From Physcomitrium patens (taxonomy: Eukaryota; Streptophyta; Bryopsida; Funariales; Funariaceae): DNA of 64,000 nt. Position 1 is the first letter of the stretch. Each line of letters opens with the position of its first letter. The DNA lies in NCBI RefSeq assembly GCF_000002425.4, contig NC_037258.1, forward strand, positions 1,378,993 through 1,442,992, written 5' to 3'. Positions 12,961-23,373 of the stretch are shown here, piece after piece. The notes beneath the pieces were generated by a model. It saw only the letters and a program-made list of their open reading frames with translations, did no database searches and was not told where the DNA came from. A program made the translations under genes and the position numbers.

Positions 12961-14049
12961 TACATCAGGAGGTGGACCAATTATAGACTAACATCTTGAT
13001 CTGAAAGCTTCAAACTAGCATCACGTAAAGTTTTAAAATTTATTTCTGACAACACTGTCCTAAAACTACCCTCCTCAACTTCCACGTTCCCAAGGAAAGG
13101 AACGGAGGAGCCAGTCTCATCAGGGGGGTCACCCTGCGTTTGCGAGGGTCGCCCTTCACCGTGGCCACCGCGTGGCGAAAGGTCCCTCCTCGCCGCGTCT
13201 CGCCGTTGCTTTGGACCACATCTTTGAAGGAATTCCGAGTCACGTCGATTTGCGGAAGGAGCCCCGCATTCGTGTGATGCAGTCCGACCGACGTGGAAGT
13301 CCAAGGTCCTCGTGTCACACACCTCTGCGCTTCGCACATCCATTTCCTTGATTCACTTCGGCCGCTTTCCTTCCGCAGATTTTGGTGCCAAGGGCGTACT
13401 CGACTTCCATAGCCAAATCCGTGGCCAGAATCCACTGTGTCTGTTTCTTAGTCTGTATGTGAGATCGAAGCAGAAACTTGTGCCACCGCCTGTAGACCAA
13501 TTTCTTTCTTTCGGGTGTTCGGAGCTGCACTTCCGTAGAGACCGTTTCGTAGTGAAATTCGATCAAGATTTGATGTAAGTAGAATTGTCGTTGTCGTGGA
13601 GTTTTCTGATTGTTGAGGCGTTGCTTGCACTGCTTTCAGTAGGATACTGTACTACATTAGCGTAAGTGATGAGGTTGAGTTTTTGTAAGGGAGTCGGACC
13701 AATTTTTTTATCGTATTGCTGTAGTTTCGAATTACTCAACCTTATCAATGTTCATCGCCTTTCGTTTCGTCCCGGGAGCGGTTTTTTTTATTTATTTTAT
13801 TTTATTTTTAAATGCGCTTCATTAGGAAGTGTTTCAATTTCTTTGTTTCATATAGTTTGTGATTGTTTGGACAGAGGTGAAGATATTCAATGTCCTGACA
13901 ATCATTGTGATGATTCTGTTTATTTTTCTAGTATGAGGTGAATATCACAAGGTTTCTCACATACACTTTTTTTTTTGCTGACTGTGCGGCGTAGATTAGA
14001 CGACTGTATCGTGATTACTCTCCTTCATCGGTGGCAACAAGGCAGTTTC
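12961..14049. other. 5' flank of the ELIP-like gene
   Basis: Composition rises again at about 12960. Short overlapping open frames on both strands (12981-13941) share no family resemblance and are treated as non-coding. This stretch probably holds the promoter and 5' UTR of the gene starting at 14050. No TATA box or light-response element could be assigned with confidence. Confidence 0.45.
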
Positions 14050-15508
14050 ATGGCAACCCTGCAGGCTTCAAACGCTACAGTCTCTTTGCAGGGACAGAAT
14101 TCCGCTGGAGCAAAGCAGACTTCTACTGCCTTGTCTAGAAGTTCTTTGTTCGGAACCAAGCTACCTGTGTCACTTCTCGAATGTCCAACTTCTCCAAAAC
14201 CATCATCCCTTATCTGCAACGCCGTGGTATGTGGTCATTTTTTCGGCAATCCGGCACTGCTTTAAAATAGGGAGATGAGTTTTTTGTTAGTAGTTTAACT
14301 GCATGAGTTATGTAGTTGAACTGGTAATTTGTTCTTTTCAGTATTAAGGTCGTATCATCAGAATGTTCATCTGCACCTTTCAATGTGCCAGAACTATAGT
14401 TCAAATCCTGCCAGATCTCTTTATAGATCTTCATGTGTATGAGACGGCTGACGTGACAGGTGTGGTGGTCTGATGCAACCAAAGAATTGTTACCCGACTG
14501 GCAGGTATTGTCATTAGTCTGTTCTGTCCAAAATGATTTTGCAGGAGTTTTTGGACTTGGATTTGCAATTTCTAGTGCGTTTTATTGATTCCGTTTGTTT
14601 GGGATCACCTCCATTTGTTTGCTTGCGAAAGCATAATAAGTATCGACAGCCACATTCGTTATTTTCTTCAGAAAGCTCATTTACGAAGAGTTGAAGCGCT
14701 TGAGGCTTTAGAGCGTGATTACGAAGCAGGGAAAGAGCCCTTCGTTGAGCAGCCTACTATTATCGAGGAGGTTTTCGCAATAGGGAAGGATGCGCTCTTT
14801 GGAGGCGGAATAGCGCAAGAGATGATTATTGGAAGAACTGCGATGTTGGGATTTTTCGCTGCTATGACTGTTGAAATTGAGTCAGGATGCACTGTATGGC
14901 AACAGCTGAGTGTCAGGTACAACATCTCTGTAGCAGTAAAGATTTCCTAGTAAGGCCATCGCTGGGAGTTGTACTTGTTTTGCTGTCTATCTGTGCTTTT
15001 GTTTCCCAAGTGTGGTATGTCAACTCCCACCGCAGTTAATCTAATCATCCTACTTCGAAAATTGTTTTGTGCAAATTTTGGGCATACGTTAGGTAACTAT
15101 TCCCTGCATGACCAGAGCATGAAAGACATGATGTTCAAACGATAGTCGTGTGCAAAGACGTTCTTTTCCTAAATTGATCATGACTATGAAGTACTCTTTT
15201 GCCGCGATAGATGCACGAGTTCCACATTTGAAATGCATCACGAAGTCGCTGTTCCATTGAATTAACTTGTTCGTGTTGTATTATCTTTTAATAGGGGCGG
15301 AGCAGCTTTGATCATGGTATCACTTGCAGTAATTGCAGGCTCCCTTGCGCCTAAAGTGAACGAACTACTGAAGCGTGAATTGGAAATGCCTGTGAAACCA
15401 TTTCGAGGTTTTACAGCAAATGCTGAACGATTGAATGGTCAAGCCGCGATGGTGGGGTTTGTTGCTTTGCTCGCCACTGAGTATGTTAAAGGTACTGCAG
15501 TATTTTAG
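14050..15508 (+). CDS. ELIP: Early light-induced protein (ELIP)-like, three-helix LHC-family protein
   Basis: Exons 14050-14226, 14672-14916 and 15295-15508 (stop TAG) give 211 residues. The junctions are GT-AG and phases agree (0, then 2). Residues 1 to about 59 are Ser/Thr/Ala-rich with few acids, typical of a chloroplast transit peptide. After an acidic stretch, helix I carries the chlorophyll-binding signature (EMIIGRTAMLGF). The middle helix follows the exon 2/3 junction (GGAALIMVSLAVIAGS). Helix III carries ERLNGQAAMVGF. ELIPs sit in the thylakoid membrane and are induced by high light, where they bind or protect free pigments. In helix III the usual Arg of the NGR motif is Gln here. 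An upstream in-frame start at 13975 would add residues that do not look like a transit peptide, so 14050 is preferred. A related one-helix or SEP-type name is possible, but three helices are visible. Confidence 0.88.
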
Positions 15509-16936
15509 GCGCCTCTTGCATTCCTAAACCTCGAGGCGATGGTTGCTTAATAATTGCTGGTTCTCGAAACAGTGAACAAGCAGATGGAGTCTTGAGCGGA
15601 TGTTCCATCGTGTATATTGTTCGGAGAAAACTCTCCAGAGTCTCCATTGAGAAATCACCGAGTGAAAACATTTTCATAACATGTAGTATTGTACTTCATG
15701 TAAGTTTTGGATCTTGATTACGCTTTATATGACTATTTAGCTGTTAAATCACTCTACCAGGACAAGACGTATATTTATTTATTTATTTATATATTTATAT
15801 TTATGTATAGAACACTATTTAGAATTCAGGTTCACTTTTAGTTTATCGCTTATATTGATTCCTTTAAGTTCCTGTTCTCATGATCTTCCACTTTAATAGT
15901 CCTAGGCTGGGTCACATTTGTTGCATTGCTTGCATTTTGCTTGAGCGATAGTATTTACACGTCTTTCTTCATTTTATTTCCTCCCTTACCTATGTGTCAT
16001 TCATTTTCCAGTGACTTGTACAAACCTTACAAATTCAACAAATCTAGTTGTTGTATTATCTACAAATGCATAAGAAGCAACATTGGACTGCAAGTATTAA
16101 TATGAAAATTATAGTCAGCATGATATTTACTGTACTATTAATCGCATTCTGTTTTGAATTTTGGCATTACTCTATAAATCCAAAAACAAAAGAAAATTAG
16201 CCCATCTTAAATGTGCAGTCAACTTTTGTACCCAGTACAAAATACATCATAGATCTGTACCAGTGGAACATTCCAATGTTCAATAGAAGCGTACAACTTC
16301 ATGTGACATCCTATTCAGACAATCACACCGAAGTTTGTTTGTCTGCAACAGTGCGGTTATTTCCGACCTAAATTCTCCACATGCCACCCCATCTACGGTT
16401 GAGTTGACGAGGAACCGTGAACATTTTCTTACCATCAAGATGATAATGCTAATTCGATTATTCACATCCCGTATTTACCAGTAATTGTTAAAACGTTTAA
16501 TCTTCTATCCTCCCTTACAAACGGCATCAAAACCAAAAGTGAAATCGTTATTGATCGTGGAACAAAGTATGACAAGAAATTTTTACATTCCATTGTGGCA
16601 TTCAGGTTATCACAAGAGAACAGACCTAGAGTTTCAGTTATAAAAAGCATGAAAACCACTATCTCTACATCCCAGGAAGCTGTATCATCTCTATAAGCCA
16701 ATAACGGCATATTGTTCATGATACACTAGAAGCAAAACTAAGGGCAAGCATGAAATGACACTACAATTCGTTTGACTAGCTACACTGGAGTCATCATGAT
16801 GTATTTGCTGAGCTCAAGAACAACACCCTAAAATTTGCTACTGAGATCTAAACTGAAAAAGTTGCCAGATTTCAAGGACCAGCAAAAAGCAGGTCAAACC
16901 AGGAAGAAGCGTAGCCTGGTCCTGAATTTGATTACA
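15509..16936. other. Region between the convergent ELIP and ALY genes
   Basis: Likely holds the 3' UTRs of both convergent genes. Contains a (TTTA)n-like run near 15775-15805. No other gene is supported. Confidence 0.55.
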
Positions 16937-19244
16937 TTAATTGGTCTGCATAGCTTCTGTATGATATGCTTCTAATTCTTTGTCCAGATCTTCCACGGAC
17001 TTCTCTACAGCAGGGGCCCCACTTCTACCTCCGCCTCTGCCTCCGCTTCTCCCTACACCTCTGCCTGCACCTCTGCCTACACCGCGTCCCCTGAATGCGC
17101 CTCTACCTCGGAATGAACCTGGACCCCGCACGAAAGGCACACTACAGAAACACCATAACAGTTCATTTGTAAGAGGCTAACCAAGACTCTGCCAGCACGT
17201 TAAAATACCAAGCAGGACCCGCATGTTAGAAGACCTCAGCAAATCAAATACAATTCTATATGAGAAGGGTCTCTGATGAATAAGAAGAAGAAAAATTGAA
17301 GAACTGGACAATACATTGTTACTCTACAACCTGAAGCGATTCAAACGCGAGTTTGGGATTCGGGCACTTAAATAAGCTAACGATTCACAGGAAAAGGAAC
17401 AAGAAATAACTGGAGTTATTTGCAGGACTGATACCTTCTAAACACAAGATCGTTACGCAAAAGAGCCTTCTATAAACCTCATTGCAAGCAAAGAAATTAG
17501 AAAACTTGAATCAGCAAGAAGAAACGAAAAGACAAGAAAAGTAAATGAGTGAAAATGAAATTACAATGGTGAAGCAACAGCGCGTCCACGACCAGCAAAT
17601 ACTGTTAAGCCTCCATTGAATCGCGCAGGGCGTAAATTTGTGCCAATTATCTCAATCTTCATTGGCTTTCCATCCAGCTGGACATTATTATATCTCTTCA
17701 TTGCACTGAGAGCATCGGGTTTCCTTATGAATACTACCTCCGCTGTTCCCTACAATTCCGCAACAAAGGCAACAGTGAAAATTAATAAAAACATCGACCT
17801 CGTATTGTACAGCTAAGACTAAGACGTCTCAAAAGGACTCACTTAAAGAAAACTCTGATGTAAAACTCGCGCTATTTACAGAGAAGGATAAAGAAATAAA
17901 TAAATAGATAAATAATATTACCTTAGAACGACCGCTTCGATCGTAGTTAATAGAGCATCTCTTCAAATCACCAACTTCCGAAAACAATTCCTGAATGGGT
18001 TGAAATGAGACATAGAGAAATCAGTAAGGATACACGTGAAAACAGCCCCCCAATTTGGACTCAAGGATCTGATTTAAAGGTACAAAATCGGATGTGAAAC
18101 AAAGATTGCAACTAGGTGTAAAATGATGACAAGGATAACACACGGAGAGCCAGTACGAACCTCGTACACATTATAGCAACCAGAAATAGTCGCTCGTTCT
18201 TATTACTAGATTTCGTTGCTTAACAATCATGCGTAGTGCAACCTTACCTTAATGTCATCGTTCGAGACTCCATAATCAAGGTTGGAGATGTACAATTTGG
18301 TCCCAGTCTCAATTCCTTTACCCATTCCCCTACCACCTGCCGGTAGAAAGTTGTCCGCGTACTGGAAAGCATAATCCGGGACGCGGCGCATTAACTGTTC
18401 ACAGAGAAAACAAGTGATTGGCGGTTCGCACCACCCATGTAATCTATCAGCAAAAATACCCTCTCACGCAAACGCTTTCCAGAGCCACACATCACACCCC
18501 CGCCAACATGCACACACAGAGCATAAACACGGCATATGTACTACAAACGCTGCAGAAGAGGCGAGCCACATCCTACAAATTTTAGATATGGATACCTCCT
18601 CCCAGGACAAATGCGTCAAAGTAGAGAAGCTCAATATGAACGTGTCAAAGCGCTGATTGAATGGAAATCATCAAAGTAGGCCCCCAGCATTCCAGCCGAA
18701 GATGAACTACAGGCACACCACGTCCATAGGGTCTCCAACAGAATTCCACCCTTCTTTTTGACATCCAAAACACCAAACCCTGCTCCCTTGAAACAGTAAA
18801 TGTCTTCCTTATGAAAGCTTGGCCCGTTGCTCATATCAAACTCAGACGATTTTATCACTCAAGATATTGAATCCTCAGGCCTCTTTGTGCCTGATAAGTA
18901 TGCTTCTTTTTTTTTCTCTCTCTCTCTCTTTCTGTTTCCTTATCCCTACTGACTCTTTCAAGGTCTGCCATTGCCACTAAGTGAATAAGTGAATAAGGGG
19001 ATGCCGCTTTGCTTGCCTTTGCGCTCGCGTAAGGCGTTGGCCGGGCGACTGCCCGGCCCACTTGTCTGCGGGCTGGCCCTGAGGTTTTGCCTCCGGGGTA
19101 GCCTACGGCAGCACCGGCGGCAGCAGTAGCTCCTCCTCGCCGAGACGCAGAACCTGCGCCCCGACCACCGCCCCTCCTACCGCGGGTGGAACTCTTGTTG
19201 GTCTTAATCAGGTCATCCAACGACATGTCCAACGCGCTCGTCAT
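16937..19244 (-). CDS. ALY: ALY/REF mRNA export factor (THO complex subunit 4)
   Basis: Five exons in transcript order: 19244-19017, 18394-18248, 17990-17922, 17749-17565, 17141-16937, giving about 277 residues. The N-terminus MTSALDMSLDDLIK is the conserved UAP56-binding motif, followed by an Arg/Gly-rich stretch. The RRM runs from TGTKLYISNLDYGVSNDDIK (RNP2) through ELFSEVGDLKR to GTAEVVF (RNP1 region) and KPMKIEIIG. The C-terminus is a second RG-rich block and a short UAP56-binding motif ending AYHTEAMQTN. ALY links the TREX/exon junction complex to export of spliced mRNA in the nucleus. The first intron seems to use a GC donor (AAG|GCAAGC at 19017), which alone gives a phase-0 join at a good site. 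A GTCAGT further down is an alternative that would lengthen the linker. The start at 19244 matches the family N-terminus. Confidence 0.9.
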
Positions 19245-19318
19245 GATGCCTGTAGCCGAGAAAAACCTGTACTCCTCAAGATCCCGCTCCAACAACCCGT
19301 AAAACGCCCTCCGCGCCG

Positions 19319-19327
19319 AAACCCTAA
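19319..19327. promoter_or_regulatory. Telo-box upstream of ALY
   Basis: AAACCCTAA lies about 75 bp upstream of the ALY start codon. Telo-boxes are common in promoters and 5' UTRs of plant genes for RNA and ribosome functions. The regulatory role here is inferred. Confidence 0.5.
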
Positions 19328-21034
19328 CCTCGACCGTCGTCGTGCAGTCGCCTCGATAGTCCTAAATGCCAACACGTACCACCTCAACACCTAAAACGGT
19401 CGCGAGCGGCTCCACGTTCGTATCCAAACTCAATCACAAGAAACCTCCTCAACAAAACCAGATAACCACCAAACCAAGTATCCTTTTCATCACCAGTCGC
19501 TAGCGTCGACCTCGTCCAAAACCTCTCAAAAAAGCCTGAAAATATGCAGAAAGCTTACTCCTGAGCGAAACGAAACTTGCAGATCACGGTCGATCGGGCG
19601 AAGGTCCAGGAACAGAAATCACAAGGCAGGAACGGCACAGAGAATAATAACAGCAGAGAGATGTCCAACTCCGGAAGCGAAATGGAGCCGAAGCGTGAGG
19701 AAGGAACGTGTCGTAAGGGCAACGCAAGGGAGTGCAAAGAAGATAGACAAAGGGGCTGTGGCAGCAAGAAGGGAAGGGAAAGTAGGAAAGGAAGGGCAGC
19801 CAGCGTGCGTGGGAGACGCAGGATGAGAAGTAGGACACGAGTGAGCGAGGCCACCACGCCGACAGGCAGGGGGCAGTGCAGTAGTGCGTCCGCCAGGAGC
19901 GCAGACTCGCTTTGGCGTCGAGACAAAGTCTTCTCATCCATCCTCGCGGATGAATCTCCCCTTCCGCCGCTCCCTCCATGTTCCGTCCTTCCTTCCTTCC
20001 TTGCCCTCCACGACTTCGTCCTCCTTCCGTCGCTTCCTCGACGTTCGTCCTCCCTCGTCCACCACCTCCTGCTCACACTTCCTCGTTCAAGTCTGAAGCA
20101 AGCAGAGTGTTCGACTTCAACTGATAATAAGAATATTATCTCTAATGGTGGTTTATAGTGGTATTTATAAATTACCTGCTGCTATTTTCTGAGTATGAAA
20201 TTGATGTTTATGTGTGAATGAGTTGTACTATTTTTAGGGACACACGTATAAGGACCTGTAGAATTGTGTTAAGGGTCTTGACAGTTTGTAGTGATGAGTT
20301 GCAAAGAGAGTGCGTTTTGGCATCTTTAGGTGAAAGGAGACCATCATTCATGACTTTGTTGTGTTGAAGTGGATTGTTACGGACGTCATACTAATTGTTG
20401 TTTGTTTGAAAGGCACCATTTCAGAGAATATATTGCTGCCTTAATTAAGGGAAGGAAGGTAATGTACAAAAAGAATTGCGGCAGTTTTTGCATTACTTGT
20501 AATGTGAAACAACGAACACCGTGGAAGATTTCGTGGCAACATCGAGTTTGATGTTGGTTGTTGTGTTTCCAAGCCATCATTCTAAATTCACTTGCCAAAC
20601 CTTGTGTTCCGAATCCTTTTCATCCCCTCAGCGAACTTCTATCCAAAGCAGCTTCGTGTCGCTCATATGGCCTGCCATGGCCTCGAGTTTTCCGCTGTGG
20701 TCGACTGGCTTCGGCAATAGTGACGCTCTAATTCGAGGCAAAGGCCAAGACTAGTGCAAACCAAGGTCACCGTTTTGTCCAAGGGACCATCCCACCACTG
20801 AGGGCTTCTGAAAAGCGATGAACCTGAATTTCCTTACGACTCTTTCTGCATGCGCCTCAAGTCCAACTGGATAATTCACTGGGTTCATAATGCGTTGACT
20901 GACCCTCTGATTCACTGATCGGAACATCAAAATGTGTGACTTAGCAATAGAGGAGCGAAACGGCTCTTGAGCAAAACGAATGCACGCAAAGTTGAATAAA
21001 TATCTGATTTCTTGGAGGGTCTGCAAAGCGCCTC
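19328..21034. other. ALY 5' flank and spacer to the next gene
   Basis: 19550-20100 is purine/pyrimidine biased (Arg/Glu/Ser-rich frames on one strand, Leu/Pro/Ser on the other). This leaves long open frames on both strands that look compositional, not coding. 20160-21034 probably holds the 3' UTR of the minus-strand gene ending at 21035. Confidence 0.45.
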
Positions 21035-22186
21035 CTACGGTGAGGCAGCATCCCTTTGCTTTGCGATAAGGGATACCAAACTTGCTCCCACAGCCACAGC
21101 ACTCAAACATGACTTGGGGCTATTTTTGGTATTATCGCGTCCATCGATCTGCATCAAACAATACCATAACCCTCAGCGTGAAGAAGAGCTACGATTTGCC
21201 GTCACAAAAATCATTTTCAGAAATCAAGATCTATGGGTGCTGTTGGCAGTTGCTTCTCATTTTACTAGAAGTTTAAGTTTATTCTGCAAGTGCCTACATA
21301 AGATTGTGCTTGTCAACCAGCAATGTAACTTCCAAGGATTTATTGTTTGTACCTCTGATCCAACGCAATCCAAGACAAAATGCTCGTCAAACGCTACACT
21401 GGCTTTTTCCACATTCAAGCCCCTTGACTCCAGTAGTTTCATGATGTCCCGTAACAGCCCTGGTCGTTTCTCACATTCAATGTGAATTTTTCAATCCTTT
21501 CTTTGGTGCTCATAACCCTCCACCTGATCATCGNNNNNNNNNNNNNNNNNNNNNNNNNNNNNNNNNNNNNNNNNNNNNNNNNNNNNNNNNNNNNNNNNNN
21601 NNNNNNNNNNNNNNNNNNNNNNNNNNNNNNNNNAGTCCAGTTCCTTCACTCGTGTTTGCAACTTCTCAATATACTCGTACAATTTTGTCAGGATTGACGC
21701 AATCTCGTCCTACAAAACCAAAAATATTCTTTGGCGGTCACATATCTCAATCAGCAATCCCTGCCTATTTTATACTTCTCACCAAGGTCTATGGTAACAG
21801 GACACAAAACGCCTTCGCACAACTTCGAAGTCCAATGGCAGAAACTTACTAGGACCCAACCACCTTAACACTGCCTACTTTTTCCACTCTCGAGGGCTTA
21901 ACGAAACGCACCAATTCCAATCGAAAGTACTCACAGTGCAAGAATTCAGTAAGACTTCTTGGGAGAGCCGAAAATGCTCATGAATCCTAAGCCTTAATCT
22001 TAACTCCGGCAATGCTGCACTGTCAACAAACACGCCGGAACTGCGCGATTTGGGAATCTCTAAGGTTCTGTGTACAAAACCGCACTCCTCCTCGTAGTTC
22101 TCTACATCCGTCAAGTCTGAAGAGTAGTCTAGGTCCGCGTGGTTAGAGACACCGACAGCATCGCTGCACTCCACTGGCTTGCCCAT
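21035..22186 (-). CDS. bHLH/ACT-domain-like regulatory protein, interrupted by an assembly gap
   Basis: Pieces in transcript order: 22186-21935 (ATG at 22186, MGKPVECSDAV, ends at a GTGAGT donor), 21709-21634 into the gap, then from 21533 through an ACT-like segment, and a last exon 21148-21035 (stop TAG). The second piece reads DEIASILTKLYEYIEKLQTR, which resembles helix 2 plus the coiled extension of a bHLH protein. After the gap IHIECEKRPGLLRDIMKLLE followed by SRGLNVEKASVAF resembles the C-terminal ACT-like fold of plant bHLH factors. No clear basic DNA-binding region is seen in exon 1, so it may be a non-DNA-binding HLH. The reading frame is broken beside the gap in a run of five T (21487-21491), probably an assembly error. 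The splice end of the ACT exon is likely at about 21319 (GAG|GTACAA). The family call is inference. Confidence 0.55.
21534..21633. other. Assembly gap (100 N)
   Basis: Exactly 100 N. That round length usually denotes a scaffold gap of unknown true size. It falls inside a gene, so exon sequence is missing. Confidence 0.98.
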
Positions 22187-23373
22187 GCTCACACTCAATG
22201 CAAGTCGCACTTTGCACCAACCTTTCCACTTCAAACAACTCGACACACCGAGCGTCACCTCACACCACCAGGCACACCACCATGCAATCACCCTCAACGG
22301 CGTTCCTTGCCGCAACCGTCCAGAATTTCCTACTTACAATTTAACACTCTGGAGCGCCACAAATCAAGCCTCAACCCACGAAGATGATGAGAAACAATGC
22401 TGTCCCAATGAAGAGCGGAGGCAGACCGAGTAATGGCGACACATGCGGCCGTGAAAGTGATGGTGGTGGCTGGGCGAGCAAGTTGACAAGTTGGTCCGGG
22501 TGTCGTGCTATTACATGCATGAACCTGAGCAGGAAGGAAGGGAGCGAGAGAGCGAGCGCAATGAAGCAGGCAGTACCTTCGTGCGAGTTTTAAACCGTGA
22601 ATGCCCGGTGCAATGTCGTCGCAAAATACTGGGCGAGTGCACCAAGACCACCTCCACCGTCGGCGTCGTGGTTGTGCTAATGTGTGCTCGTGTGAAGGTG
22701 CTGCTGCTGCTCCTGGTGCTTCTGCTGCGATGGCCTGCCTGCATGTTAGGAGATGCGCTCCAACCTTAGATGCTCCGCTTTCGTGATCCCCCCCCCTCCT
22801 CAGCGATGACCTTTTCCCCTCATCCTCGTTCACACCTGCCACACCCCTCGTTCACTCTTTCAAAGCCTCCAAGTGATCAACTCCCATTGATGATGAGTCT
22901 ACGGAACGAAGCAACTCCAAATTTGAGATCATTCATTAAGAATAATTACAATGACTCTGTAAAATAAAGGATTTGTAAAAATTATGTAGTTTTCAAGAAA
23001 TTTATTTTGTGAAATTTTGTGCTGCAATCTTCGGCGCATGGTGTTTGGTATAATATGCATGGCAAAACTTTCCTTGATGTAAAATGAAAAACCATTAGCT
23101 TCACATTGGCATATGACATGTGGTATTAAATCCTGTTACTCGCAGACTGACATACAAGAATTGAGATAAATTATAAAGTACCCACAAAGATTACAATGAA
23201 AACCGGGGGGCTGCAATCTCGGGAATATTGCGGCCCGTAAAAGAGACGCAGTGGGCACCCTAAAAGACCGGTCTCTACGACTCATCTATTCACAAACTAC
23301 TGAAGGGGCTCCATCTAATGTACGTAAATTCCGCTAACAGAACTAAAGACAGATTTCTCCTTGCCAAGGAACC
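22187..23373. other. Spacer between two minus-strand genes
   Basis: Holds the 5' flank of the bHLH/ACT-like gene and the 3' UTR of RAD21. Overlapping open frames at 22130-22970 on both strands are compositional and have no family match. 22960-23370 is more AT-rich with no gene. Confidence 0.45.

Noticed and set aside
12981..13435. Overlapping minus-strand frames upstream of the ELIP-like gene
   Set aside because: No family resemblance, no splice partner, and three frames open at once, as expected from GC-rich flanking DNA.
13975..14049. In-frame upstream start for the ELIP-like protein
   Set aside because: It would add charged and His/Arg-rich residues before a good transit-peptide start at 14050.
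19555..20158. Long open frames on both strands upstream of ALY (up to 193 codons)
   Set aside because: Purine/pyrimidine-biased composition removes stops. The translations are low in complexity and resemble no family. The position fits a 5' flank.
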